NCBI RefSeq assembly: GCF_004345665.1
Contig: NZ_SLWR01000007.1
Location: forward strand, 186,001 to 250,000
Direction of reading: 5' to 3'
DNA: 64,000 bases
Origin: Kribbella antiqua
Lineage (GTDB): Bacteria; Actinomycetota; Actinomycetes; Propionibacteriales; Kribbellaceae
The position numbers and the translations under genes are program-made. The notes below the pieces were generated by a model that was given only the letters and a program-made list of their open reading frames with translations, did not search any database and was not told where the DNA came from. The stretch's first letter is position 1; each line of letters opens with the position of its first letter. Positions 51,887-61,586 of this stretch are shown piece after piece.

Positions 51887-54016
51887 ATGGCAGTGGACAC
51901 CGAAGTACGACGATCAACGCGGAAAGACGGGTGGCTGCACCGGGTGTCCGGCTGGTCAATGCGTCACGCCGGCCTGGCCGTGGTGCTCTGGCTGGTCGGC
52001 CTCGTCGCCGTGACTGCGGCATCGACCCTGATCGGCGACAACTACCGCAACGACAACACGCTGCCGGGCACCGAATCCCAGCGGGTGACCGACATTTTCC
52101 GCGAGCACCAGCCGAAGGGCGACACCGCGTCGGTCCAGATCGTCCTGCGCGCCGACGGCGGTCTCGCGGCGGACAAGCCCCGGATCGCCTCGATGCTCGC
52201 CGTCGTCCGGGACCTCCCGCACGTCGCCTCCGTCGCCGACCCGTTCACCGCTCCCGGATCACTCGCGCCGGACGGGCGTACGGCGTACTCGACGGTCGCG
52301 CTGGACGTCGTCACCGCTGACATGCCGGTGGAGGACGTACGGACGATCATCCACAGGGCTCAGGACTTCGCTCGCCCCGGGCTGCAGGTCGAGGTCGGCG
52401 GTGATCTGGCGAGGTCGGCATCCGAGGGCGGAGGCGGCGCGTCGGAAGGCGCCGGCATCCTCGCCGCACTGGTGATCCTGGTGTTCCTGTTCGGATCGTT
52501 GCTTGCGGCAACGCTTCCGCTGCTGACGGCGGTGTTCGCCGTCGGCAGCACGCTCGGTCTGCTGGTGCTGGGCTCGCATCTGTTCACCGTGCCCGACTAC
52601 ACCGCGCCGGTGATGATGCTGGTCGGCCTCGGGGTCGGGATCGACTACGCGTTGCTGATCTTCTCCCGCTACCGCCACGAGCTGCTGAAGGACGACACCG
52701 ACCGGGCGAGCGCCGCGATGGTTGCCCTCGACACCGCTGGGCGTTCGGTCATGTTCGCCGGCTGCACAGTGGTGATTGCCCTGCTCGGTTTGCTCGCGCT
52801 CGGGCTTGGCGCTCTGCAAGGCGTTGCGCTCGGTGTGACACTCACCGTGCTGATGACGATGCTGGCCGCGGTGAGTCTGCTGCCGGCGCTGCTGACGTTG
52901 TTCGGGAAGCGGATCGAGCGGAGCGTTCGCAAGCACGCGGCGAAGAAGCGCCGTACGCCGGGAGACGGGTGGCGGAGGCTGGCGGCCGTCGTACAGCGGG
53001 GTCCGTGGGTTCCGCTGGTGCTCGGGACGGTTGCGCTGGTGGCGTTGTCGCTGCCTGCGTTGGACATGAGGCTCGGGTTCGCGGATGCGGGTACGGACGA
53101 TCCGGCCAAGACCAGCCGGAAGGCGTACGACCTGCTGGCTCAGGGATTCGGCCCTGGCTTCAACGGTCCGCTGGTCGTGGTGACCGAAGGCGACGAGGCA
53201 GCGGCCACGGCGGCGAGCAAGACGATCAGCGCTGACCCGGATGTCGCCGCGGTGACCCCGCCGCAACTGATGCCGGACGGGAAGATCGCGACCATGCTGG
53301 TGTTCCCCAAGTCGGCGCCGCAGGACGCGGCTACCAGCCAACTCGTCGAGCGGCTCCGCGATGAGACCCTGCCTCCACTCAAGACCAATGCGACGTACCT
53401 GGTCGGTGGCGCGACCGCGGCGGCGGACGACTTCGCCTCGGCGGTCAGTGCGCGGCTGCCGATCTTCGTCCTGGTCGTGGTCGGTCTGTCGGCGCTGCTG
53501 CTGATGGCGGTGTTCCGGTCGATCCTGATCCCGTTGAAGGCGGCGGTGCTCAACCTGCTCAGCATCGGCGCCTCGCTCGGGGTGATCACGCTGGTGTTCC
53601 AGCAGGGCTGGTTCGGTGCGCAGCCGGGGCCGATCGAGGCGTTCGTGCCGGTGATGATCTTCGCGATCGTGTTCGGGCTGTCGATGGACTACGAGGTGTT
53701 CCTGGTCTCCCGGATCCACGAGGAGTGGCGTCGTACCGGAAACGCTCAGGAGGCGGTTCGTGAAGGGCTGGCGAACACCGGCAGCGTGATCACCGCGGCG
53801 GCGGCAATCATGATCGTTGTCTTCGGCGCCTTCCTGCTCAGCCCGGACCGGATGCTGAAGCAGTTCGGCCTCGGCCTCGCCACCGCCGTACTGCTCGACG
53901 CCGTACTGATCCGCTGCGTCATCGTGCCGGCGGTCATGCGCCTCTTCGGCGACCGCGCCTGGTGGCTACCTCGCGGTCTCGGCCGCGTGCTGCCGAAGGT
54001 TGAGCTAGACGGTTAG
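51887..54016 (+). CDS. MMPL family RND-like transporter
   Basis: 709 residues, ATG with AGGGAG upstream. Two MMPL modules, each with a periplasmic loop and about six helices. First: AGLAVVLWLVGLVAVTAAST; GILAALVILVFLFGSLLAAT; GLGVGIDYALLIFSRYRHEL. Second: LVVVGLSALLLMAVFRSILI; PVMIFAIVFGLSMDYEVFLV SRIHEEW. The GLGVGIDYALL and FGLSMDYEVFL motifs supply proton-relay Asp-Tyr pairs. Exports lipids, lipopeptides or drugs in actinobacteria; substrate unknown. Its end overlaps the convergent cwlM-like gene by 12 bases. Confidence 0.94.
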   Translation: MAVDTEVRRSTRKDGWLHRVSGWSMRHAGLAVVLWLVGLVAVTAASTLIGDNYRNDNTLPGTESQRVTDIFREHQPKGDTASVQIVLRADGGLAADKPRIASMLAVVRDLPHVASVADPFTAPGSLAPDGRTAYSTVALDVVTADMPVEDVRTIIHRAQDFARPGLQVEVGGDLARSASEGGGGASEGAGILAALVILVFLFGSLLAATLPLLTAVFAVGSTLGLLVLGSHLFTVPDYTAPVMMLVGLGVGIDYALLIFSRYRHELLKDDTDRASAAMVALDTAGRSVMFAGCTVVIALLGLLALGLGALQGVALGVTLTVLMTMLAAVSLLPALLTLFGKRIERSVRKHAAKKRRTPGDGWRRLAAVVQRGPWVPLVLGTVALVALSLPALDMRLGFADAGTDDPAKTSRKAYDLLAQGFGPGFNGPLVVVTEGDEAAATAASKTISADPDVAAVTPPQLMPDGKIATMLVFPKSAPQDAATSQLVERLRDETLPPLKTNATYLVGGATAAADDFASAVSARLPIFVLVVVGLSALLLMAVFRSILIPLKAAVLNLLSIGASLGVITLVFQQGWFGAQPGPIEAFVPVMIFAIVFGLSMDYEVFLVSRIHEEWRRTGNAQEAVREGLANTGSVITAAAAIMIVVFGAFLLSPDRMLKQFGLGLATAVLLDAVLIRCVIVPAVMRLFGDRAWWLPRGLGRVLPKVELDG

Positions 54017-55129
54017 CTGGCCGAAGCGGAGCATGCCGGTGGCCGCGTCCTGCTCCGGTGGGAGGTAAACGCGCTGGATCGCGACCACGATGGCCTCGGC
54101 GATCACGTCGCGGAAGGCCGGGTCGGCGAGGCGAGCCGAGTCGTGCGGGTTGGTCACGTAGCCGATCTCGAGCCGGACCGCGGGCATCTTCGTCCGGCGC
54201 AGGAGGTCCCAGGTCTTGGCGTGGGTGCGGCAGTTCAGCAGGTCGGTACGCGCGACGATCTCGCGCTGCACCAGACCGGCGAACTGCTCACCGACGCTCG
54301 ACGACGCGCCGTGCAGGTCGTTGCCGTAGAAGTACGTCGCGACGCCCTGCGCCTCCGGGTTCATCGAACCGTCGGTGTGCAGGGACACGCACAGGTTGGC
54401 GTCGGTCTCGTTCGCGAACGCGGCCCGGGCCAGCTCGTCCGGCCCTTGATCACGCCCGCGCGACAGGTACGCCCGTACGCCGGTCGCGCCCAGTCGGCCC
54501 TCGATCCGGGAAGCCAGGTCGTACGCGACATCGGACTCGCGCAGGCCGTAGCCCTCCCAGCCGTAGTCGAAGCCACCATGGCCCGGGTCGATGACGACCG
54601 TCTTGCCCGAGAGGCGCGGACCCGCGGCCCGGACTGCCTCGGAAGCGCGCAGAGCGTCCGGCCGGCCCCCGGTCGCCATCGGGCGGATCCGCTGCAGGGC
54701 CTTAAAGGTGGACGGGCCGCACGTGCCGTCGGCCGGCAGGCCCATGTTGCGCTGGAACTCGGTCACCGCGCGCTGAGTATCCGCGCCGAAGATTCCGTCG
54801 ACGCGAGCGACGGCGAAGCCCAGCTCCTGCAGCTTGGCCTGCAGCGCCAGTACGTCGTCACCGGTCAACGGATGCGATACGACGTACGTCAGAAGGCGGT
54901 CGCCGAGTCGCCAGCGGGCGTCGTCGAGCGCCCGGTAGGTCTGCGGGCCGACGATCCCGTCGATCATCAGCCCGCGTTGCTGCTGGAATCCCCGGACAGC
55001 GTGCGCGGTCAGTTCGTCGTAGACGTCGTGACCGCCTGCCAGCAGGCCGAGCCGCTGGAGCTTGCCGATGATCTCGGCGACGGCCTCACCGCTGTCGCCT
55101 ACTCGGTACACGCCGTGCGGGGCTTCCAT
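54005..55129 (-). CDS. cwlM: CwlM-like N-acetylmuramoyl-L-alanine amidase family protein with two peptidoglycan-binding domains
   Basis: 374 residues, ATG with AAGGAG. Two PG-binding domains (about residues 10-75 and 85-155; VYDELTAHAVRGFQQQRGLM and VARVDGIFGADTQRAVTEFQ), then an Amidase_3 domain from about 178: VVIDPGHGGFDYGWEGYGLR, ESDVAYDLASRIEG, NLCVSLHTDGSMNPEAQGVA, LEIGYVTNP. The zinc His/Glu/His and catalytic Glu are visible. There is no signal peptide, as in mycobacterial CwlM (Rv3915), a cytoplasmic activator of MurA, and the position before trxA is the same. Whether it is an enzyme or regulator here is unproven. Confidence 0.9.
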   Translation of the reverse strand: MEAPHGVYRVGDSGEAVAEIIGKLQRLGLLAGGHDVYDELTAHAVRGFQQQRGLMIDGIVGPQTYRALDDARWRLGDRLLTYVVSHPLTGDDVLALQAKLQELGFAVARVDGIFGADTQRAVTEFQRNMGLPADGTCGPSTFKALQRIRPMATGGRPDALRASEAVRAAGPRLSGKTVVIDPGHGGFDYGWEGYGLRESDVAYDLASRIEGRLGATGVRAYLSRGRDQGPDELARAAFANETDANLCVSLHTDGSMNPEAQGVATYFYGNDLHGASSSVGEQFAGLVQREIVARTDLLNCRTHAKTWDLLRRTKMPAVRLEIGYVTNPHDSARLADPAFRDVIAEAIVVAIQRVYLPPEQDAATGMLRFGQLTV

Positions 55130-55169
55130 CAACTGCTCCTTGCCGTGGCGGACGGGTGTCCTGCGTCAT

Positions 55170-55499
55170 TCAGGAGGTGAAGTCTGCCAATTCCTTCAGC
55201 AGCGCAGCCTTCGGCTTGGCGCCGACGATGGACTTGGCCAGTTCACCGTTCACGTAGACGTTGATGGTAGGGATACCGGTGACGCGGTAGTTGCTCGGGG
55301 TGACCGGGTTCTCGTCCACGTTCATCTTCAGGAAGGTGATCTTGTCCCCGTGGTCCTGGTTCAGCTCCTCCAGGATGGGGGAGACCTGGCGGCACGGTCC
55401 ACACCACTCGGCCCAGAAGTCCACCAGCACCGGCTTGTCGCTCTTCAGCACGGTCTGGTCGAACTCGGCGTCGGTGACGGCGTTCATCTTCTCGCCCAC
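55170..55499 (-). CDS. trxA: Thioredoxin
   Basis: 109 residues. Active site WCGPC at 32-36; VLVDFWAEWCGPCRQVSPIL and the cis-Pro in YRVTGIPTINVYVNG are classical. GTG start chosen for AAGGAG nine bases upstream; an internal ATG is four codons later. Reduced by the adjacent TrxB. Confidence 0.97.
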   Translation of the reverse strand: MGEKMNAVTDAEFDQTVLKSDKPVLVDFWAEWCGPCRQVSPILEELNQDHGDKITFLKMNVDENPVTPSNYRVTGIPTINVYVNGELAKSIVGAKPKAALLKELADFTS

Positions 55500-55528
55500 G
55501 GGCGTAACTCCTTCAGTGATTGTGAGAT

Positions 55529-56515
55529 TCAGACGGTGACAGGCTCGGTGGCAGCCGCGGCCGCCGCGGTCGCCTCGTGCTCCAGGGTGGCCAGGAAGCG
55601 CTCGGCGTCCAGGGCGGCCGCACAGCCGGTGCCGGCGGCGGTGATCGCCTGCCGGTAGGTGTGGTCCACCAGGTCGCCGGCGGCGAAGACGCCGGGCAGG
55701 TTGGTCTCGGTGCTGCCTTCCCGGACCAGGACGTAGCCCTCCTCGTCCAGGCGGACCTGGCCCTTGATCAGCTCGGACCGCGGGTCGTGCCCGATCGCGA
55801 TGAACAGGCCGGTCACCGGCAGCTCCCGGGTCTCACCGGTCACGGTGTCCCGCAGGGTGACGCCGGTCAGCTTGTCCTCGCCGTGGATCTCGGCGACCTC
55901 GGAGTTCCAGGCGAAGTCGATCTTGTCGTTCGCGAACGCACGGTCGGCCATGATCTTGGAGGCGCGCAGCTCCTCGCGGCGGTGCACCAGCGTGACCTTC
56001 TTCGCGAACCGGGTCAGGAAGGTGGCCTCCTCGACGGCCGAGTCGCCGCCGCCGACGACCGCGATCTCCTGCTCACGGAAGAAGAAGCCGTCACAGGTCG
56101 CACACCAGGACACGCCGTGCCCGGACATCCGGTCCTCGTCCGGCAGGCCCAGCTTGCGGTAGCCCGAGCCCATCGCCAGGATCACGGTCTTGGCGCGGTG
56201 CTCGGTGCCGGCGGAGTCGGTGACGACCTTGATCTCACCGGTCAGGTCCACGGCGACGATGTCGTCCGGCACCAGTTCGGCGCCGAAGCGCTCGGCCTGG
56301 GTCCGCATCTCGTCCATCAGCGCCGGGCCCATGATGCCCTCGCTGAACCCGGGGAAGTTCTCCACCTCGGTGGTGTTCATCAGCGCGCCGCCGGCGGTGA
56401 CGGAGCCCTCGAACACGAGTGGTTCGAGCCGGGCGCGCGCTGCGTACACGGCGGCGGTGTAACCGGCCGGTCCGGAGCCGACGATGATGACGTTGCGGAC
56501 TCCTGCGTCGCTCAT
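55529..56515 (-). CDS. trxB: Thioredoxin-disulfide reductase
   Basis: 328 residues. FAD motif VGSGPAG at 12-18, redox-active CATC at 138-141, NADPH motif VGGGDSAVEEA near 155, and the terminal FAD segment PGVFAAGDLVDHTYRQAITA. ATG with GAGG upstream; a longer frame before it is not conserved. Transfers electrons from NADPH to TrxA encoded next to it, 30 bases apart. Confidence 0.97.
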   Translation of the reverse strand: MSDAGVRNVIIVGSGPAGYTAAVYAARARLEPLVFEGSVTAGGALMNTTEVENFPGFSEGIMGPALMDEMRTQAERFGAELVPDDIVAVDLTGEIKVVTDSAGTEHRAKTVILAMGSGYRKLGLPDEDRMSGHGVSWCATCDGFFFREQEIAVVGGGDSAVEEATFLTRFAKKVTLVHRREELRASKIMADRAFANDKIDFAWNSEVAEIHGEDKLTGVTLRDTVTGETRELPVTGLFIAIGHDPRSELIKGQVRLDEEGYVLVREGSTETNLPGVFAAGDLVDHTYRQAITAAGTGCAAALDAERFLATLEHEATAAAAAATEPVTV

Positions 56516-56624
56516 AAAGGCGTTCCTCGGTGTCGTCGAGTTCTGGTACGTCGTACTCAACGGATCCTAGAGGCCGACCATTCCCACGGTACCCATCGCC
56601 GGGCCGATCCACGTCACGACCGTC

Positions 56625-57386
56625 TCACCGATTGCGCAGGGTCACCGTGGTGTCGTAGAAGGGGTCGGCGACGCCGCCTGATTCGTTACATCCGGTGACC
56701 ACGAAGAGCTGGACGTCGCGGGCCGATTCGCCCTGCAGGCCGATCACGGTGGCGCGCTGCCCGTTGACCTTGGCGGGCTGGACCAGCCGGAGCTGGGGGT
56801 TCGGCCGGCTGGAGGCGAAGGTACGCGCGCAGGCGATCTCGGCGGCGGAGCCGTGCAGAAGCGGATTGCTGCTGCTCTCCAGCCAGCGCTGCGCCTGCGG
56901 GCCGACGTCTTTGGTGGTCAGGGTCGGTACGCCGGTCGGCACGTTGGTCGGGTTGATCCCCGCCGCGCCGCCCGGAGCGTCGTCCTTGGTGGCGAAGACC
57001 ACACCGACGCCGATCGCCGCGATGACCACGACCGCGGCGGCCGCACCCAGCAGCTTGGGCAGGTGCCGGCGCGGTTCCTCGCGGATCTGGACCAGCGAGT
57101 GCACACCAACCGTCGAAGAGCGCAGCACGGACTCCGAGACGATCACCGCGTCGAGGTGCTCGGCGACGTCGGCCGGCATCGGGATATCGTTCCGGCCCTC
57201 CTCGGCGAGGTCCTCGGACAGTTGCACCAGGGCGTCGAACGTCTGCTGGCAGTCGGGGCAGGCTTTCACGTGTTCACGAGCACGATGCGCCTCGGGGGCA
57301 GGCAGCAGGTTCTCGATCAGGTCGGCGATGGTGTCCGTGTCCAGGTGCTCGAGGTGCTCACTGGTTGGCAGACCCGAATCAGTCAT
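56625..57386 (-). CDS. Zinc-type anti-sigma factor (partner of SigM)
   Basis: 253 residues. The ZAS motif His39-x3-Cys43-x2-Cys46 (HVKACPDC) is in the cytoplasmic N-terminal domain, a single membrane helix at about 112-132 (LLGAAAAVVVIAAIGVGVVF), and an extracytoplasmic domain of about 120 residues with two cysteines. Downstream of sigM with a 111-base gap, as in mycobacterial sigM-Rv3912. It should sequester SigM at the membrane until an envelope or redox signal. Confidence 0.9.
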   Translation of the reverse strand: MTDSGLPTSEHLEHLDTDTIADLIENLLPAPEAHRAREHVKACPDCQQTFDALVQLSEDLAEEGRNDIPMPADVAEHLDAVIVSESVLRSSTVGVHSLVQIREEPRRHLPKLLGAAAAVVVIAAIGVGVVFATKDDAPGGAAGINPTNVPTGVPTLTTKDVGPQAQRWLESSSNPLLHGSAAEIACARTFASSRPNPQLRLVQPAKVNGQRATVIGLQGESARDVQLFVVTGCNESGGVADPFYDTTVTLRNR

Positions 57387-57497
57387 CGGGAAGTCGCCCC
57401 CTCACGGGAGGAACGCAGTGTGGTCATCGGAGTACTCCGGGTCGAGGCATGGAGGCGGGGTCGCAGGTCGGCGACTTCGCTTCGACGGAGTACCCAG

Positions 57498-58193
57498 TCA
57501 TTCGGTTCCCACCGCTTCGGCGGCGGTTTTTTCCGGTACGCCGGAATCGTCCGAACCGCCGCGCGTCGTCTGCCAGTGACGGAGCAGTGGCAGCAGTTTG
57601 GCCCGGCCACGGGCGCAGCGGCTCTTCACCGTACCCGGCGCGCAGTCCAGGATGGCGGCCGCTTCCTCGATCGAGTAGCCCTCCATGTCGACCAGGACGA
57701 GGGCGCTGCGCTGGTCCTCGTTGATCTGCTTGAGCGCGTTCAGCACGTCGAGGCGCCGTTCGCGGACCTCCGCCGGGTCTTCCTCGGCCGGTCCGGCCAG
57801 TTCGGCGGCGCGGTCCTCGTCCTCTGGCAATGGGTCGGTCGCGCGGACCTGGCGCCGGCGGATCCGGTCCAGACACGCGTTCACCACGATCCGGTGCAGC
57901 CAGGTGGTCACCTTGGCGTCGCCGCGGAACGAGTCGGCCCGCCGGAACGCCGAGATGAACGCCTCCTGCAGCGCGTCGGCCGCCTCCTCGGGCTCACCCA
58001 GGGTGCGGATCGCGACCGCCCACATCCGGTCCCGGTGCCGGCGGACCAGGAACCCGAACGTGTCCGGGTTGCCGGCCACGTGCAGCCGGAGCAGCTCGTG
58101 GTCGTCCATCTGGTCGTAGCTCACCGGCCCAGCATGCTGCACAGGCTGGGCGATCGGCTCGGCGGTGCCGATGCGGGACACGTCGGATGTCAT
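57498..58193 (-). CDS. sigM: ECF RNA polymerase sigma factor SigM
   Basis: 231 residues. Sigma region 2: ELLRLHVAGNPDTFGFLVRR, DRMWAVAIRTLGEPEEAADA LQEAFISAFRRADSFRG, with KVTTWLHRIVVNACLDRIRR. Region 4: LNALKQINEDQRSALVLVDM, EGYSIEEAAAILDCAPGTVK SRCARGRAKL. Position between trxB/anti-sigma and the pseudokinase-murJ pair matches the conserved SigM locus. Its start overlaps the pseudokinase stop. Confidence 0.93.
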   Translation of the reverse strand: MTSDVSRIGTAEPIAQPVQHAGPVSYDQMDDHELLRLHVAGNPDTFGFLVRRHRDRMWAVAIRTLGEPEEAADALQEAFISAFRRADSFRGDAKVTTWLHRIVVNACLDRIRRRQVRATDPLPEDEDRAAELAGPAEEDPAEVRERRLDVLNALKQINEDQRSALVLVDMEGYSIEEAAAILDCAPGTVKSRCARGRAKLLPLLRHWQTTRGGSDDSGVPEKTAAEAVGTE

Positions 58194-59836
58194 TTGCTGA
58201 TCGCGACCTCCGAGATCTCGCCCCGGTAGCCGCTGTCGGCCTTCGGCAGCTTGGTCAGCCAGACCAGCACGTACTGCGTCTTGACCGGCGACGACGGCGT
58301 CAGCGTCGTGGTTCCCTCGGGCTGGTCCTCCTTGGTGGCGACCGGGGTCCAGCCGCTGACCGTGGACGGCGACTGGCTGGTGTCGTCCTTCGGGATCATG
58401 ATCTGCAGGCTGGTGTCGTCACCATCGAGCGTGACCGCCACCTTGGACACGGTGGTCGCCGTACCGAGGTCGTAGATGATGCCGACGCCCGGCTTCACAC
58501 CGCCCAGCTCCGGCTTGTTCTTGTACGACATCGTCGTCCAGGTGGTGCTCTGCTTGCCGTCGTACGTGTTCGGCACGTCCTCCGGGTGCTCCTCGCCGTT
58601 GCCGTCCGGCGGCGGGTCGAAGTCCTTGGCGCCGACGATCTTGGCCGGGCCGCCCGATGCCGCGGTCGTGCCGGTGCTCTGCGGAGCGGTGGTGGCACCG
58701 CCGGAGCCGGAGCCCTGGTCGTTGTTCATCGCGCCCTTGAGCAGGAACTGCGCCATCGCGATCACCGACAGCAGCGCCAGTACGGCGAGCAGGATCAGGA
58801 TCCGGCCACCCCAGGAGCCCTTCGGCTTCCGCTCCTCGGGCGGACGCCGGCGACCGTAGCCGTTGTCGGTCGGCGGGGGCGGCTGGCGTCGCGACCGGGG
58901 CTCGGCCGGAGCCGAGTACGCCGACTGGACCTCGTGCCCGTTGGACGACTGGTACGGCGTCGGGTCCAGCGCGGGCGGGGTCTGCTGCGGAACGACCTGG
59001 GTGGCGTCGTCGACACTGCCGTTCTGCCGGGCGATCGCGACCGTCTCGTCCATCTGGCTCGGCGGCTCGTGCGAGCTGCCGACGACACCGGACAGCGCAG
59101 CGGACAGGCCTGCGGCGCTCGTGATCGGCGGGGCGTGGTGCCGCGGCGGGTCGCTGAGCAGCCGGTCGCTGATGTCGTCCAGCGAGCGCGGCACGCCGGC
59201 GCGGACCTGACGCGGGCTCAGCAGTCGGCCGTGCTCGACCGGAGCGGGCTGCAAGCCCCACGCCGGAGCAGGGCCTGGCCAGCGGCCGGTAAGAGAGGCA
59301 TAGAGCAGCTCACCGAGGGCCCGGACGTCCTGCTCGGGCGAACCCGGGCCGGTCGACCGGAGCGCGGCCTCGGTGGCGAGGCCGACGACCTTGATGGCTC
59401 CCGCGTCGGTGACCACGACCGTGGACGGGCTGATGGAGCCGTGCGCGTTGCCGGTGCGGTGCAGGTTCTCGAGCGCCTCGGACACCTCACGGGCGAGCCA
59501 GCCGGCCTGCTGCCCGGTGAGCGGGCCGCTGCTGAGCATCCGCTCCAGCGGGCGGCCTCCGGCCCACTCACGGACGCAGTACGTGACGCCGTCGTGCATG
59601 TCGCAGTCGAGCACGCGGAGGAAGCGCGGGTCGGCCGCGGCGGCGGCTCGCCGCGCGGCGTCGAAGAGCAGGTTCGTCCGGGGGTCGCCGACCGGCAGGA
59701 CGTCGACGACGACCGCGCGGCTGAGCACCTCGTCCACTGCCCGCCACACCCGCGCACCGTCGATCTCCGCGAGTAGCTCGGCGATCCGGTAGCGTCCGGC
59801 AAGCAGGGCACCAGGACTGACGGTCTGGTTCGACAC
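58190..59836 (-). CDS. Transmembrane pseudokinase with C-terminal galactose-binding-like domain
   Basis: 548 residues. Residues about 10-265 have a protein kinase-like fold, but the glycine loop is degenerate, the beta-3 lysine is absent (RAVVVDVL), HRD is replaced by AHGSISPSTVVV and no DFG is found (IKVVGLA), so it should be inactive. A Pro/Arg linker, a membrane helix at about 345-367 (ILILLAVLALLSVIAMAQFL) and an extracellular domain of about 150 residues resembling F5/8-type galactose-binding folds follow (YDGKQSTTWTTMSYKNKPEL, VGIIYDLGTATTVSKVAVTL). In mycobacteria the MurJ (MviN) protein carries such a pseudokinase as a fusion; here it is a separate gene beside murJ. Confidence 0.87.
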   Translation of the reverse strand: MSNQTVSPGALLAGRYRIAELLAEIDGARVWRAVDEVLSRAVVVDVLPVGDPRTNLLFDAARRAAAAADPRFLRVLDCDMHDGVTYCVREWAGGRPLERMLSSGPLTGQQAGWLAREVSEALENLHRTGNAHGSISPSTVVVTDAGAIKVVGLATEAALRSTGPGSPEQDVRALGELLYASLTGRWPGPAPAWGLQPAPVEHGRLLSPRQVRAGVPRSLDDISDRLLSDPPRHHAPPITSAAGLSAALSGVVGSSHEPPSQMDETVAIARQNGSVDDATQVVPQQTPPALDPTPYQSSNGHEVQSAYSAPAEPRSRRQPPPPTDNGYGRRRPPEERKPKGSWGGRILILLAVLALLSVIAMAQFLLKGAMNNDQGSGSGGATTAPQSTGTTAASGGPAKIVGAKDFDPPPDGNGEEHPEDVPNTYDGKQSTTWTTMSYKNKPELGGVKPGVGIIYDLGTATTVSKVAVTLDGDDTSLQIMIPKDDTSQSPSTVSGWTPVATKEDQPEGTTTLTPSSPVKTQYVLVWLTKLPKADSGYRGEISEVAISK

Positions 59837-59939
59837 GGTGTCTCTCGCCCTCCTCGATGCCCTGCGGCCTGATCGCCAGCCCCCATGCTAGTGCCCCCGT
59901 CAGGAACACAGGTGTGCACGAGTGCACAAGCTGGTTGGT

Positions 59940-61586
59940 TCAGCGGCGGCCCGGCAATTTTGATGTGACCATCGACACCACGTCGGTCACCTCGTGGATC
60001 CGCAGTACCCGGGCCACCCCGGCGTACACCGGAAGCATCACCGCGGCCGCGACGGCGAGTTGGAGGATGGCGCCGAGCGGGCCGGACCAGTCGATCGCGG
60101 CGTCGAGCACCCACAGCGCGGCACGGCCGAGGCCGGCGCCGATGACCGCGGCGATCACCATCGCGAGCAGCGGCAGCCCGATGCCGGCGCCATGCACCCG
60201 CGGCACCTTCCGCCGAAGCACTGGCCGGGAGATCAGTACGGCGACCAGGTACGCCAGCGCGTACGCCGCCCCGAGCACGACACCGCTGAACCGCAGGTGC
60301 TCCTCGTCCAGCAGCACCCGGACGCCCACGACGGCCGCCACGATGTTCGTCGCCGCGATCACGCACTGGAGGAAGAACGGTGTCCGGGTGTCCTCGAACG
60401 CGTAGAAGGTGCGCAGCTGGAAGTACTGAATGGTGAAGGGCACGATCCCCAACGCGAGCGTCATCAGCGTGTACGACATCAGCGTCAGGTTGTTCTTGCC
60501 AGAGCCGTACCCGGCGATCACCGTGACGATCGGGTACGCGAACGCGACCATCGCGGCAGCCGCCGGTACGACGATCGCCAGCGTCTGCCGGATCGACCGG
60601 GCGGACAGCCGGCCCACCTCGGTCACGTCGCCATCGGCCGCGAGCGCCGACATCTGCGGCAGCGCGGCCGTCGCCAGCGACACGGTGACGATGCCGTGCG
60701 GCACCAGGATGATCAGCATCGCCGTGCTGTAGGCGAACAGACCCGCCTTGGCGCCGGGGTCCGTCGAAGCACTGCCCGCGATGGCGAGCTGGGTGACCAC
60801 CACGAGCGTCACCTGGTTCACGGCGACGAACAGCACGGTCCAGATGCCAAGCCTCGCCGTGTGACCCAGCCCGGTGCCACGCAGACCGAACTTCGGCTTG
60901 TATGTGTGCCCACTCGCCTTCAGATACGGCAGCAGCACCAGCAGCTGTACGGCGATCCCGATCGTGTGCCCGAGACCGAGCAGCAACTCCTCGCCGTGGC
61001 TGTAGGTCGGCGGGTTGTCGCCGGTCCGGTAGACCAGCAGGAACACCACGATCGATGCGCAGGCGACGATGTTGTTCGCGATCGGCGCCCACATCATCGG
61101 GCCGAACCGGCGCCGCGCGTTCAGCACCTGGCCGACCAGCACGAACGCGCCGTAGAAGAAGATCTGCGGCAGGCAGAGCCGGACGAACATCACCATCGAC
61201 GCCCGCTCGGACGCCCGGGAGGGGTCGTGCAGCTCCTTCGGCAGGTAGAGCTCGGCGATCGCGGGCGCGAGCAGTACGCACGCGACCGTCACGACCGCGA
61301 GTACGACGAAGCCGAAGGTCAGCACCCGGTTGGTGAAGTCCTGGCCGCCGTCGTCGTGGTTCTTGATCGCCCGGACCAGCTGCGGGACCAGCACGGTGTT
61401 GAACACCCCGCCGGCCAGCAGGATGTACAGGCTGTTCGGGATCGTGTTCGCAGCGGTGAAGATGTCGCCGCGCAGCGCGGTGCCGATGGCGGCCGCGAGC
61501 AGGGCGATCCGGACGAATCCGAGCAGGCGGGACAGCACCGTTCCGGCTGCCATCACCGCCGCGGATCGCAGGGTGCGGTCAGCCAT
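59940..61586 (-). CDS. murJ: Lipid II flippase MurJ (MviN)
   Basis: 548 residues with about 14 membrane segments. Typical motifs: AAVMAAGTVLSRLLGFVRIA, GDIFTAANTIPNSLYILLAG GVFNTVLVPQL at the N-terminus and VSLATAALPQMSALAADGDV in the middle. Flips lipid II for peptidoglycan assembly. No fused kinase-like domain. Overlaps the DUF6049 gene by eight bases, so one operon with it and probably the pseudokinase gene. Confidence 0.96.
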   Translation of the reverse strand: MADRTLRSAAVMAAGTVLSRLLGFVRIALLAAAIGTALRGDIFTAANTIPNSLYILLAGGVFNTVLVPQLVRAIKNHDDGGQDFTNRVLTFGFVVLAVVTVACVLLAPAIAELYLPKELHDPSRASERASMVMFVRLCLPQIFFYGAFVLVGQVLNARRRFGPMMWAPIANNIVACASIVVFLLVYRTGDNPPTYSHGEELLLGLGHTIGIAVQLLVLLPYLKASGHTYKPKFGLRGTGLGHTARLGIWTVLFVAVNQVTLVVVTQLAIAGSASTDPGAKAGLFAYSTAMLIILVPHGIVTVSLATAALPQMSALAADGDVTEVGRLSARSIRQTLAIVVPAAAAMVAFAYPIVTVIAGYGSGKNNLTLMSYTLMTLALGIVPFTIQYFQLRTFYAFEDTRTPFFLQCVIAATNIVAAVVGVRVLLDEEHLRFSGVVLGAAYALAYLVAVLISRPVLRRKVPRVHGAGIGLPLLAMVIAAVIGAGLGRAALWVLDAAIDWSGPLGAILQLAVAAAVMLPVYAGVARVLRIHEVTDVVSMVTSKLPGRR

